From the NCBI GenBank assembly GCA_964637875.1, contig CAZWXK010000004.1, forward strand, positions 1 through 64,000: DNA of 64,000 bases, given 5' to 3'. The notes below the pieces were generated by a model that saw only the letters and a list, made by a program, of their open reading frames with translations, was not told where the DNA came from and searched no databases. The DNA comes from UBA5972 sp964637875. Lineage in GTDB: Bacteria; Pseudomonadota; Alphaproteobacteria; Rhodobacterales; Rhodobacteraceae. The first letter of the stretch is position 1. Every line of letters begins with the position of its first letter. The translations under genes were made by a program, and so were the position numbers. Of this stretch, positions 7,864 to 18,314 are shown piece by piece.

Positions 7864-8677
7864 TATCGGGAACCTGTCGCAACCTGTCCACAAGCCTTCT
7901 GATGCCGGCCACTATCAACAGCAGGACAAGCATGGCGACAACGATGCTGGGGCCGGTCGGCGTATCGAGACGGAACGAGGCAGCAAGCCCCGACAACGCC
8001 GCAACCATACCCGACAGCGCGGCCAGAATGGCCATGCGCTCGGGCGTTGTTGCCCCCAGCCGCGCCGTTGCCGCCGGCATGATCAACATCGCCGAAATCA
8101 TCAATGCACCCACAATCTTGATTGCAACCGCCACCAGGAGTGCGAGCATGAGGGTGAATATTGCCCCTTCGCGCGCGGGTCGCCACCCATGGGCAATGGC
8201 CATCTCGCGGTCAACCGACGCAATCAGCAGCCCCTTCCACCGCCAAGCAAGCAACCCCAGGGAGAGAAACGCTCCGGCGCCGATCAGCCACAGATCGCCC
8301 GTGTCCACCGCCAGAATATCGCCGATCAGATAGCTGACAAGATTGACCCTGACCCCCCCCAGCAACGAGACCGCGACCAACCCCAGCGCCAGCGCCGAAT
8401 GAGCGGCCACCCCCAGCAGGGTATCGGCATGGTGAAATCGCTCGCCCGCCAACAGCATCATGGCTGAGACAGCCAGGGCAGCCAGCAGGACACCCGGCAT
8501 CACCGGCATGCTGAACGCCAGTGACAGGGCAATGCCCAGCAGAGCAGCATGAGATATCGTATCGCCGAAAAACACCATCCGCCGCCACAGCACGAAACAG
8601 CCCAGCGGCCCGGCCGTCGCCGCCACCAGTACCGCCGCAAGCGCGACCCTCAGGAAAAACGGATCAATTACGTTCAT
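7853..8677 (-). CDS. znuB: Zinc ABC transporter permease ZnuB
   Basis: A 274-residue ABC-3-type permease with about eight membrane helices (start MNVIDPFFLRVALAA; GPLGCFVLWRRMVFFGDTIS and SHAALLGIALS motifs). It imports Zn(II) received from ZnuA, driven by ZnuC. ATG 8677 overlaps the znuC end by 14 bases, and the upstream extension of the frame lies inside znuC. It is the last gene of zur-znuC-znuB and ends inside the 3' end of hyfI on the opposite strand. Confidence 0.9.
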   Translation of the reverse strand: MNVIDPFFLRVALAAVLVAATAGPLGCFVLWRRMVFFGDTISHAALLGIALSLAFSMPVMPGVLLAALAVSAMMLLAGERFHHADTLLGVAAHSALALGLVAVSLLGGVRVNLVSYLIGDILAVDTGDLWLIGAGAFLSLGLLAWRWKGLLIASVDREMAIAHGWRPAREGAIFTLMLALLVAVAIKIVGALMISAMLIMPAATARLGATTPERMAILAALSGMVAALSGLAASFRLDTPTGPSIVVAMLVLLLIVAGIRRLVDRLRQVPDIRT

Positions 8678-9407
8678 GCGTCCAGTCGGCCCCTTCATGC
8701 CCATGATCATGCTCGTGGCGATAGAGCGCCAGCGCCCCTTTGGTGCCCTGGCCGAACAGGCGCCTGTATTCAGGTGCTTCGGTAACTGCGGTCGGTGTTC
8801 CCTCGCAACACACATGTCCGTTGAGGCAGACCACCCTGTCAGATGCACTCATCACCACATGCAGGTCATGGCTGACCATCAGTATGGCGCTGCCTATCTC
8901 GCCGCGCAATGTCTCGACGAGGCGATAGAATGCGGCGACGCCCGGCTGGTCCAGTCCCTGCGCGGCCTCGTCCAGGATCAGCAGATCTGGCCTGCCGATC
9001 AACGCATGCGCCAGAAGCACGCGCTGGAGCTGCCCGCCGGAAAGCCGGGCAACCTGCTGATCCAGAACCCCGGCTATCCCCACTCGTGCAATCACTGACT
9101 CGACCTCGCCCGGAACGGGCCTGCGGGTGAGCGTCAGGAAACGTTGCACGGTCAGTGGAAAGACAGGGTCGAGATAGAGCTTTTGTGGCACATACCCCAT
9201 TATCAACCCGGGTCTGCGCCATATACTTCCGGCCGAGGGCGACAGCGCACCGATCACCGCCTTCAGGAATGACGATTTGCCAGAGCCGTTCGGACCGACA
9301 ATGGTCACGATCTCGGCCGCGTCGATATGGAAATCGACACCCTCCAGGACTACATGGTCACCATATGCCAGGGTGAGGCCCTTGGTCCGGATCAGGGGTT
9401 CACTCAT
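8664..9407 (-). CDS. znuC: Zinc ABC transporter ATPase ZnuC
   Basis: A 247-residue ABC ATPase with Walker A GPNGSGKSS, signature LSGGQLQRV and Walker B LLILDEAAQGLD. It starts at MSEPLIRTKG (ATG 9407), overlapping the zur stop at 9400-9402, so zur and znuC are translationally coupled. The C terminus has a short His-rich stretch (YRHEHDHGHEG), common in ZnuC-type ATPases. It powers ZnuB. Confidence 0.9.
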   Translation of the reverse strand: MSEPLIRTKGLTLAYGDHVVLEGVDFHIDAAEIVTIVGPNGSGKSSFLKAVIGALSPSAGSIWRRPGLIMGYVPQKLYLDPVFPLTVQRFLTLTRRPVPGEVESVIARVGIAGVLDQQVARLSGGQLQRVLLAHALIGRPDLLILDEAAQGLDQPGVAAFYRLVETLRGEIGSAILMVSHDLHVVMSASDRVVCLNGHVCCEGTPTAVTEAPEYRRLFGQGTKGALALYRHEHDHGHEGADWTHERN

Positions 9408-9921
9408 CCTCGTTATCTCCGCAACAGGCCGGGCACAGGCCCAGAACCTCGACAATATGGGACTGTGCCACGAAACCCAGTGCGCCGGCCCGGTGGTCGA
9501 TTCTTTCGCCAAGTGCGCCCAGCGGGGCCTCGGCCACCTTGCGGCAGGACCTGCAGATCAGGAACAACGGCTCATGCGCCTCGTCCCCGGCGGGATCGAC
9601 CTGGCAACAGGCGGCAAAAGCATTCAACCGCTCAAGCCGATGTGCAAACCCATGTGCCAAAAGAAACTCCAGTGCTCGATAGACGGTGGGGGGTTGCCCC
9701 GCATGCCCGTCCTCGCGCAGACGCTCCAGTATCTCGTAGGCACCCATGGCATGATGGGACTCGAGCAGGATCTCCAGAACCCGCGCCCTGAGGGGCGTCA
9801 ACCGCAACTGCTGCCTTGCGCAGGATCTGCGCACCTGACGCATTGCGTCATGCCGACATTGGCGGTGATCGTGGCGGGCAAAGATGTTTTCCCGGTCGGA
9901 GACGACCATCACGGTTTCCAT
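9400..9921 (-). CDS. zur: Zinc uptake regulator Zur (Fur family)
   Basis: A 173-residue Fur-family repressor that senses Zn(II). The N-terminal winged helix includes LRLTPLRARVLEILLESHHA and PPTVYRALEFLL; the C-terminal part has the paired cysteines CRSC and CPAC of the structural zinc site and a regulatory His-rich segment (GDEAHEPLF). ATG 9921 abuts the Zur box at 9924-9938, so ATG 9909 may be the true start. Promoter-distal genes znuC and znuB follow with overlaps, making the operon self-regulated. Confidence 0.9.
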   Translation of the reverse strand: METVMVVSDRENIFARHDHRQCRHDAMRQVRRSCARQQLRLTPLRARVLEILLESHHAMGAYEILERLREDGHAGQPPTVYRALEFLLAHGFAHRLERLNAFAACCQVDPAGDEAHEPLFLICRSCRKVAEAPLGALGERIDHRAGALGFVAQSHIVEVLGLCPACCGDNEDE

Positions 9922-9923
9922 AT

Positions 9924-9938
9924 TGTTACTTTATAACA
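9924..9938. promoter_or_regulatory. Zur box between zur and znuA
   Basis: TGTTACTTTATAACA is a near-perfect inverted repeat (TGTTA-N5-TAACA) in the AT-rich gap between the divergent zur-znuCB and znuA genes. It resembles alphaproteobacterial Zur operators built on TGTTATA...TAACA. One operator could shut off both directions when zinc is sufficient. Confidence 0.75.
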
Positions 9939-9984
9939 TATCATTTATACTCTCCTTTCGCAAATGATGGCAAGGGTTACCCGG

Positions 9985-10962
9985 ATGTTTCCGACATCGA
10001 AAATGATCATGAATGATATCGTGTTTCCGGCCCTCCGGTTATTTCTGGCCGGCGCACTCGTCTTTCTGCCGACGGCAGGCAGTGCTGCCAGGCTGAATAT
10101 CGTAACCGACATCGCTCCCGTTCAGGCGTTGGTCACCGTGATTGCCACCGGCGTACAGACACCCCGGCGCCTGATACCACTTGCCATGACGCCGCATGAT
10201 TTTGCGCTCCGCCCGTCGGACATGCGCGCGCTCCTGCAGGCGGATCTGATTGTCTGGCTGGGGCCGCAATCCACTCCGGCCCTGCGCAAGCCCCTTGCCC
10301 GCCCCGAAATCGCCCGGCGCGCGCTCACCTTGAACGCGGTCGCCGGTGTACAGTTGCTGCCGCTGCGCCGGCCCGGGCTGTTCCCTCGTCAGGCGACACC
10401 ACCTCCGTCTGGCATTCCCCTCGGCAACCCTCCTGGCCGACCGGATGTCATCGATCCCCATAGCTGGTTGTCGCCCGCGAACCTGAGCATCTGGGCTGCC
10501 ACCATCGCCAGACGCCTGTCTGCGCTCGATCCCGCGAATACGTCCGTTTATCGCACCAATCTCCGCGCATTCCGGAACCGCCTTGCCGAAACCGAGCGCG
10601 CCATCCGCGCCAGGTTGCGCCCGCCCCTGTCACCACTCGTCCTGTTCCATGATTCCTATCAATATTTCGAACGCAGTTTCGGCCTTGTTCCCTTGGGGGC
10701 ACTCACCACAGGCGACATGGAAACGGGCAGTCTCGGCCTGATGGCAACCTTGCGCAGGGCGATTCAGGGCCGACCCCGGGCATGTGTCCTCGTTCCCAGC
10801 CAGCCCCAGATCAGACAGGCCGCGCCCTTGCGTGCGCGCGCTGACACCAGGCTTGCCGTTGCCGACCCGCTTGGCCGCGATATCGACCCGGCCGAATACA
10901 CGCCAACCACGCTGCTCAACCACATCGCACAGCAGATGGCCGCCTGCCTGCGGGCGCCCTGA
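9985..10962 (+). CDS. znuA: Zinc-binding periplasmic protein ZnuA
   Basis: A 325-residue cluster A-I substrate-binding protein delivering Zn(II) to ZnuBC. The start at ATG 9985 has AAGGG eight bases upstream; later in-frame ATGs at 10003 and 10009 directly precede the signal peptide (core FPALRLFLAGALVFLPTAGSA). Candidate zinc ligands are the histidines in TPHDFALRPSD, IDPHSWLSP and LFHDSYQYFE, with an aspartate in VADPLG. The charged loop that is His-rich in many ZnuA proteins is present in position (GLFPRQATPPPSGIPLGN) but carries no histidine. It is divergent from zur with the Zur box between. Confidence 0.88.
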   Translation: MFPTSKMIMNDIVFPALRLFLAGALVFLPTAGSAARLNIVTDIAPVQALVTVIATGVQTPRRLIPLAMTPHDFALRPSDMRALLQADLIVWLGPQSTPALRKPLARPEIARRALTLNAVAGVQLLPLRRPGLFPRQATPPPSGIPLGNPPGRPDVIDPHSWLSPANLSIWAATIARRLSALDPANTSVYRTNLRAFRNRLAETERAIRARLRPPLSPLVLFHDSYQYFERSFGLVPLGALTTGDMETGSLGLMATLRRAIQGRPRACVLVPSQPQIRQAAPLRARADTRLAVADPLGRDIDPAEYTPTTLLNHIAQQMAACLRAP

Positions 10963-10996
10963 TCTTCTTCTTTGCCCAAATACTCCCGCCGGAGGC
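10963..10996. repeat. Intergenic repeat, copy A
   Basis: Directly after the znuA stop comes TTCTTCTTTGCCCAAATACT, ending in a small hairpin CTCC-CGCC-GGAG (10983-10994). Almost the same string recurs at 55837-55860 after another gene, also ending in a CTCC/GGAG hairpin. It may act as a 3'-end element for znuA; the convergent neighbour is paaZ. Confidence 0.55.
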
Positions 10997-11023
10997 ATCC
11001 CCTCTTGTCCGCCCGCGCAGGCC

Positions 11024-13060
<2,037 letters not shown>

Positions 13061-13107
13061 GTGATCTTCCTTCCCTGCGGTTCATTCGGCGGCGCCTACT
13101 ATTGACC

Positions 13108-13119
13108 AACCGGTCGGTT
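13108..13119. promoter_or_regulatory. TetR-type operator in the paaZ/paaI gap
   Basis: AACCGGTCGGTT is an inverted repeat (AACCG-GT-CGGTT) of the kind bound by TetR-family regulators. On the minus strand it sits in the 17-base spacer of a promoter-like pair TTGCAT (13126-13121) and AATAGT (13103-13098) facing paaZ, so bound repressor would block it. The likely regulator is the TetR gene at 16130-16729. Inference from sequence only. Confidence 0.6.
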
Positions 13120-13158
13120 TATGCAAATCCTTTTCACGAACAGGGAACAGGACAGCAG

Positions 13159-13602
13159 ATGACAGAACTTTCAGCTCAGGAAATTGCCGAACGATCCGCC
13201 GCCTCGATGCAGGCCCGCGACAAGACGACGCCGGCCATGGGGATCACGCTTGAATCCATCGGCCCCGGCACCGCCATCATGTCGATGGTGGTGCGCGACG
13301 ACCAGTTGAACGGCCACGGCATCTGTCACGGCGGCATCATCTTTACCCTGGCCGACAGCGCATTCGCCTATGCCTGCAACAGCTACAACCAGACGGCGCT
13401 GGCCCAGCACAACGTGATCAGCTACATCTCGCCCGGCCAGCCTGGCGAGCGCCTGACCGCCACCGCGGTCGAGGTCAGCAGGACCGGGCGCAACGGCATT
13501 TATGATGTGCGCGTGACCGGCGAGGACGGCCGCAGCATTGCCGAATTCCGCGGCTTTTCCCGCGTGATCAAGGGCACGCATTTTGACGACAGCAAAGGAT
13601 GA
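13159..13602 (+). CDS. paaI: PaaI-type hydroxyphenylacetyl-CoA thioesterase
   Basis: A 147-residue hotdog-fold thioesterase. The family motif HGGIIFTLADSAFAYACN carries the HGG and the aspartate used in catalysis. PaaI releases CoA from dead-end hydroxyphenylacetyl-CoA forms in the phenylacetate pathway. ATG 13159 is chosen because the upstream in-frame TTG at 13102 lies inside the operator region and GGACAG precedes 13159. First gene of the paaIJK-tetR run. Confidence 0.9.
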   Translation: MTELSAQEIAERSAASMQARDKTTPAMGITLESIGPGTAIMSMVVRDDQLNGHGICHGGIIFTLADSAFAYACNSYNQTALAQHNVISYISPGQPGERLTATAVEVSRTGRNGIYDVRVTGEDGRSIAEFRGFSRVIKGTHFDDSKG

Positions 13603-13606
13603 TCCC

Positions 13607-14809
13607 ATGACCGAGGCCTATCTCTGCGAATCCCTGCGCACACCGATCGGGCGCTATGGCGGCGCCCTTTCATCGGTGCGCCCCGACGACATGCTGGCCC
13701 ATGTGATTCGCGCGGTCATGGCGCGCGCGCCCAACCTGCCGCCCGAGGCCATCGACGACGCCATCATGGGCAATGCCAATGGCGCCGGCGAAGACAACCG
13801 CAACGTGGCCCGCATGGCGGTGCTGCTGGCCGGTCTGCCCGACAGCGTGCCGGCGGTCAGCGTCAACCGGCTGTGTGGTTCCGGACTGAACGCGATCGGC
13901 ATGGCCGCCAACGCCATCCGCGCGGGCGAAGCCGAGGTGATCCTTGCCGGCGGCGTCGAAAGCATGTCCCGCGCCCCCTTTGTCATGCCCAAGGCGGATA
14001 CCGCCTTTTCGCGCCGGGCCGAGATCTTTGACACCACTATCGGCTGGCGCTTTGTGAACCCGGTGCTCAAGGCGCAATACGGCATCGATTCCATGCCGGA
14101 AACGGCCGAAAACGTGGCCGAGGATTTCAACATCTCGCGCGAAGATCAGGATGCCTTTGCCCTGCGCAGCCAGACGCGCGCCGCCGCCGCCATCGCCAGC
14201 GGCCGCATGAGCCGCGAAATCGTGCCGGTCGAGATTCCCCAGCGCAGGGGCGACCCCGTCATCGTGGACACCGACGAACATCCCCGCCAGACCACGCTGG
14301 AAAAACTTGCCGCGCTGAAAACCCCGTTCCGCCAGGGTGGCACGGTGACGGCCGGCAATGCCTCGGGCGTGAATGACGGTGCCGCGGCGGTGATCGTGGC
14401 CTCGGGCAAGGCGGTCGAAAAATACGGGCTGACGCCCAAGGCCCGCATCACCGGCATGGCGGTTGCGGGCGTGCCGCCCCGGATCATGGGCATCGGCCCG
14501 GCGCCTGCCACGCAAAAGCTGCTTGCACGTCTGGGCCTGTCGATCACCGACATCGACATCATCGAGCTGAACGAGGCCTTTGCCGCCCAGTCGCTGGCCG
14601 TGCTGCGCCAGCTGGGCCTGCCCGACGACGCCGAACACGTCAACCCGAACGGCGGCGCCATCGCCCTTGGCCACCCGCTGGGCATGTCGGGGGCGCGGCT
14701 TGCCCTGACTGCCGCCATCGAGATGAACGAGCACGATGTTCCCCGTGCCCTGGCCACCATGTGCATCGGCGTCGGGCAGGGCATCAGCCTGATGCTGGAA
14801 AAACCATGA
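13607..14809 (+). CDS. paaJ: 3-oxoadipyl-CoA / 3-oxo-5,6-dehydrosuberyl-CoA thiolase
   Basis: A 400-residue thiolase. The nucleophilic cysteine lies in VNRLCGSGLNAIG, with the C-terminal GHPLGMSGAR and CIGVGQG motifs. It cleaves 3-oxoadipyl-CoA and its dehydrosuberyl homologue, the last steps of phenylacetate breakdown (PaaJ) and shared with the beta-ketoadipate route (PcaF). Position between paaI and paaK favours PaaJ. It starts five bases after the paaI stop. Confidence 0.88.
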   Translation: MTEAYLCESLRTPIGRYGGALSSVRPDDMLAHVIRAVMARAPNLPPEAIDDAIMGNANGAGEDNRNVARMAVLLAGLPDSVPAVSVNRLCGSGLNAIGMAANAIRAGEAEVILAGGVESMSRAPFVMPKADTAFSRRAEIFDTTIGWRFVNPVLKAQYGIDSMPETAENVAEDFNISREDQDAFALRSQTRAAAAIASGRMSREIVPVEIPQRRGDPVIVDTDEHPRQTTLEKLAALKTPFRQGGTVTAGNASGVNDGAAAVIVASGKAVEKYGLTPKARITGMAVAGVPPRIMGIGPAPATQKLLARLGLSITDIDIIELNEAFAAQSLAVLRQLGLPDDAEHVNPNGGAIALGHPLGMSGARLALTAAIEMNEHDVPRALATMCIGVGQGISLMLEKP

Positions 14810-14819
14810 GGAGGAAAAG

Positions 14820-16130
14820 ATGAAGGACCTTACCCCTCGCAGGGAGGAACTGGAACCGATTGAAATCGCCTCGCGCGATGAAATCGCGGCACTCCAGTTC
14901 GAGCGGATGAAATGGTCTCTGGGTCATGCCTATGACAATGTGCCCTTTTACCGGGACAGTTTCGACAAGGCCGGCGTGCATCCCGACGATCTGCACAGCC
15001 TGGACGACCTGCGCAAGTTTCCCTTTACCGTGAAACAGGATCTGCGCGACAATTACCCGTTTGGCATGTTTGCCGTGCCGCGCGAACAGATCGCGCGCGT
15101 CCATGCCTCAAGCGGCACCACCGGCCAGCCGACCGTTGTCGGCTATACGAAACGCGACCTTGATACATGGGCGGGGGTGGTGGCGCGCTGCCTGCGGGCG
15201 TCGGGACTGCGGCCGGGGGATGTGCTGCACAACGCCTATGGATACGGGCTGTTCACCGGCGGGCTGGGCATCCATGCCGGCGCCGAAAAGCTGGGCCTGA
15301 CGGTTGTGCCGGTGTCGGGCGGCATGACCCCGCGACAGGTGCGCCTGATCGAGGATTTTCAGGCCAGGGGCATCACGGTCACGCCCTCTTACATGCTGTC
15401 GATCCTTGACGAATACCGCGTGCAGGGGTTCGATCCCCGCGAAAGCCCGCTTGAGGTCGGCGTCTTTGGGGCCGAGCCCTGGACAAATGCCATGCGCAAG
15501 GAGGTCGAGGATGCCTTTGACATGCATGCCGTCGATATCTACGGCCTGTCCGAGGTGATCGGCCCGGGGGTCGCAAATGAATGCGTCGAAACCAAGGACG
15601 GGCTGCATGTGTGGGAGGATCACTTCTACCCCGAGATCGTGAACCCCGAAACGGGCGAGCCCGTCGCCGATGGCGAACTGGGTGAACTGGTCTTTACCTC
15701 GCTGACGAAAGAGGCCTTCCCCATCATCCGCTATCGCACCCGCGACCTGACCCGCCTGCTGCCCGGCACCGCGCGGACCATGCGCCGGATGGAAAAGATC
15801 ACCGGACGCAGCGACGACATGATCATCCTGCGTGGCGTCAATGTGTTCCCGACCCAGATCGAGGAACAGCTGCTGACCGTGCCGACCCTTGCCCCCCATT
15901 TCCAGATCGAGCTGACCCGCAAGGGCCGCATGGATCACATGATCGTTCATGTCGAGGCCACCACCGGCGCTGCCAGCGAGCATGCGCGCGAGGCCTCGGC
16001 CCGCCAGCTGGCCAGCCGCATCAAGTCGGTCGTCGGCATCACCGCCGAGATCCGCGCGGCCGAGCCCGGCAAGGTGGCGCGCTCGCAAGGCAAGGCCGTG
16101 CGGGTGATCGACAACCGCCCGCGCGACTGA
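14820..16130 (+). CDS. paaK: Phenylacetate-CoA ligase
   Basis: A 436-residue adenylate-forming ligase that activates phenylacetate to phenylacetyl-CoA, the entry step of the pathway. It shows the AMP-binding P-loop SSGTTGQPTVVGYT (about residue 98), YGLSEVIGPG and the C-terminal hinge region RSDDMIILRGVNVFPTQIEE. Length is typical of PaaK. AGGAGGA stands directly upstream of ATG 14820. Its stop overlaps the next ATG by one base (TGATG). Confidence 0.93.
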   Translation: MKDLTPRREELEPIEIASRDEIAALQFERMKWSLGHAYDNVPFYRDSFDKAGVHPDDLHSLDDLRKFPFTVKQDLRDNYPFGMFAVPREQIARVHASSGTTGQPTVVGYTKRDLDTWAGVVARCLRASGLRPGDVLHNAYGYGLFTGGLGIHAGAEKLGLTVVPVSGGMTPRQVRLIEDFQARGITVTPSYMLSILDEYRVQGFDPRESPLEVGVFGAEPWTNAMRKEVEDAFDMHAVDIYGLSEVIGPGVANECVETKDGLHVWEDHFYPEIVNPETGEPVADGELGELVFTSLTKEAFPIIRYRTRDLTRLLPGTARTMRRMEKITGRSDDMIILRGVNVFPTQIEEQLLTVPTLAPHFQIELTRKGRMDHMIVHVEATTGAASEHAREASARQLASRIKSVVGITAEIRAAEPGKVARSQGKAVRVIDNRPRD

Positions 16131-16729
16131 TGGCCCGCTCGATCGCCCCCGACCACGGCAAAAAACGCCGCGCGATCCTGCGCAAGGCGGCGGCGTTCTT
16201 TGCCGAAAACGGGTTCGATCGCTCGTCCATGAGCCAGCTTGCAGTGGCCTGCGGGGTGTCCAAGGCGCTGATCTATCATTACTATGACAGCAAGGATGCG
16301 CTGCTGTTCGATATCGTGCACAGCTATCTGAGCACCTTGCGCGATGTCATACAGGGGGTGGACCAGTCCGGCCCGGACAAGCAGGAAAACCTGCGCGCGA
16401 TCATACATGCCATCCTGAATGCCTATCGCGATTCGGATGCCGAGCATCAGGTCCAGACCGAGGCAATGAAATCGCTGCCGGTTGCCCAGCGGGAAAAGCT
16501 CGCCGAACTTCAGCGCGACATGATACGAACGGTTTCCGAGGCGCTCAGGGCGGTAACGCCCGACTATTATGAGCGACATCCCGAAAAGCTCCGCCCCGTG
16601 ACGATGAGCCTGTTCGGCATGCTCAACTGGTTCTACATGTGGCACCGCCCCGGCAAGGGGATCTCGCGCGGGGAATATGCCGATCTGGTAACCGATCTGG
16701 TGCTGCGCGGGGTGGCAGGGCTGGATTGA
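16130..16729 (+). CDS. TetR-family regulator of the paa cluster
   Basis: A 199-residue TetR-type repressor: N-terminal helix-turn-helix (SSMSQLAVACGVSKALIYHY at about residues 37-56) and an all-helical ligand domain. It overlaps paaK by one base, so it is co-transcribed with the genes it probably controls; acyl-CoA-responsive PaaR proteins occupy this place in other bacteria. The inverted repeat at 13108-13119 is its probable target. Confidence 0.85.
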   Translation: MARSIAPDHGKKRRAILRKAAAFFAENGFDRSSMSQLAVACGVSKALIYHYYDSKDALLFDIVHSYLSTLRDVIQGVDQSGPDKQENLRAIIHAILNAYRDSDAEHQVQTEAMKSLPVAQREKLAELQRDMIRTVSEALRAVTPDYYERHPEKLRPVTMSLFGMLNWFYMWHRPGKGISRGEYADLVTDLVLRGVAGLD

Positions 16730-16845
16730 CTGCGCCCCGAGCACCGCGGGCGCGCGGCGGCGGCAGGCGCATGGTTCCCGGCGGCCATTTGCGGCCCTGG
16801 GCCTGAAGCGGGCGCTTCCGGAATGGCGCACTGTCCGCCGACGGC

Positions 16846-17319
16846 TTACTTTTCCGGATCGCTCCTTTTGCCGCATCCTTCGGCGCCTGGTCCGGAAAAA
16901 CAATGCCATGATTTTCCCATCACGGCGAAAATGAAGGCCGCCGACCAGGCGATCAGCAGCAATCCGTTCAGCGCCTCGATGCTGACGATGAAACGCACAT
17001 GCCCGTTTGGCAGGACATCACCAAATCCAAGCGACGTGTAAAAGACCGCCGAGGCATAGAAATACCCAAGTACCCCGTTCGCACGCGCACCCTCCAGGGA
17101 CCCGAGATCGAGGATGTTTATCGCCACATGCAAGCCAAGAACATAGATCAGTATCTCGGCGACATGGACCGCGAAAACCCCGAGCATCAGCAGATACAAC
17201 CCCGGATGGGTGCTGTGTGCGCCAATCGGGATGAGCCGCGCCAGCCAGACAAGAGCGGCCTGGTGCAGGCATAGCGTCAGCAGGACCAGAATTATGCTTA
17301 TCGATATTGCGGCGATCAT
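16846..17319 (-). CDS. Two-TM ion channel (Ion_trans_2, K+-channel-like)
   Basis: A 157-residue protein with about four hydrophobic segments and a pore-loop signature SLGFGDVLP, a variant of the TVGYGD potassium filter, followed by a last helix (VSIEALNGLLLIAWSAAF). No RCK/TrkA cytoplasmic domain is present. ATG 17319 (MIAAIS) is used since the longer frame begins with hydrophilic residues unlike a membrane protein. It stands alone, with no operon partner. Confidence 0.75.
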   Translation of the reverse strand: MIAAISISIILVLLTLCLHQAALVWLARLIPIGAHSTHPGLYLLMLGVFAVHVAEILIYVLGLHVAINILDLGSLEGARANGVLGYFYASAVFYTSLGFGDVLPNGHVRFIVSIEALNGLLLIAWSAAFIFAVMGKSWHCFSGPGAEGCGKRSDPEK

Positions 17320-17620
17320 GGCGTTCCTCTCGAAAACATGATGGGGCTGACATCTTTGCGCGAACACATGCCGGGCCGGCGCAAGACGTCATCGCGGTGC
17401 AGCTGTGTGATTCTGCCAGACGAATATCGCCTGCCCCGGCCCATGAATCCACAGCCTGCGCGATTGCCGACATTATCGACAGGCCAAGGCGGCCGGCGTC
17501 ACGGGGGATCAGGCATCTCTGTAATGTCCGGCGCCCGGCGGCGTCTTTCTAGTATCGGCGGCGAAACACGCACGCACCGGGCCGGCCCTCGGCCCATCGG
17601 TTTCTGAAAGGATATGGCCA
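17320..17620. other. Non-coding gap between channel gene and Gly/His-rich gene
   Basis: About 300 bases separating two divergent genes. The minus-strand channel promoter and plus-strand promoter for 17621 must lie here, but no convincing hexamers or inverted repeat were identified. GAAAGGA at 17606-17612 is a likely ribosome-binding site for the downstream gene. Confidence 0.4.
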
Positions 17621-18070
17621 ATGCAATGGATTATCGACAACTGGACGCTGGCTTTGCTGATTGGTGTCGGCATTGTGGCCTATCTCTATTTCAGCGGGCG
17701 TGGCGGCCATGGCGGCGGCCGTGGCGGCCGACATGGTGGCCGACACGGGGGCGGGCTCTTGGGCGGAGGTCTCGGCGGGGGGCGACATGGCGGCGGCCAT
17801 GGCGGCGGGTTTCTGAGCGGAGGTTTTGGCGGCGGTCTGCATGGAGGCGGCCATGGAGGCGGCCATGGCGGAGGTCATGGCAGCAGGCGACATGGTGGAG
17901 GCCATGGCGGCAAGGGCAGCCACAGCCATGGCCACCATCATCACGATGATGACAACGGGCAGCCGCAATCCGGCGACAAGGCCGAAGGTGTTGATATGGC
18001 CGGCAGGCCCGGAAAAGGCGATCCCGCGAAACCGACCAGGAAAACCCGGCCGGGCAGGAAAGGATGTTGA
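17621..18070 (+). CDS. Gly/His-rich protein with one N-terminal membrane helix, function unknown
   Basis: A 149-residue protein: residues 7-24 form one hydrophobic helix (NWTLALLIGVGIVAYLYF), then about 80 residues consist almost only of glycine, histidine and a few arginines (GGHGGG-type repeats), ending with HSHGHHHHDDD and a basic tail rich in Lys/Arg/Pro. A ribosome-binding site GAAAGGA lies eight bases before ATG 17621. The low-complexity core could bind metal ions (His) or stay disordered; function is not recognised. The opposite strand is also open, a by-product of the repeat composition. Confidence 0.65.
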   Translation: MQWIIDNWTLALLIGVGIVAYLYFSGRGGHGGGRGGRHGGRHGGGLLGGGLGGGRHGGGHGGGFLSGGFGGGLHGGGHGGGHGGGHGSRRHGGGHGGKGSHSHGHHHHDDDNGQPQSGDKAEGVDMAGRPGKGDPAKPTRKTRPGRKGC

Positions 18071-18314
18071 CAATGGCTCTGGTTTTTCCCGCTTGCCGTG
18101 ACATGCCCGCCGGGCAATATCGCGCGGCAGCGGCCGACCCACGCGGCGATCACACCATTTGCGATGTTGTCGGCGGCATTTTCTGGCAACGGGCGTACCG
18201 GGTTGCAGTCGAGGCGCGTTCCGATCCGCGATTCTGGCCGTGCAACATGTCGCATCCGTCCCGGGTGGGGCGCTGAACCGATTTTCTCCATGCGGAGCTG
18301 AGCAGGACCAGACA

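Noticed and set aside
13583..13606. Earlier start for paaJ
   Set aside because: It would overlap paaI and lacks a ribosome-binding site; ATG 13607 starts the usual thiolase N terminus.
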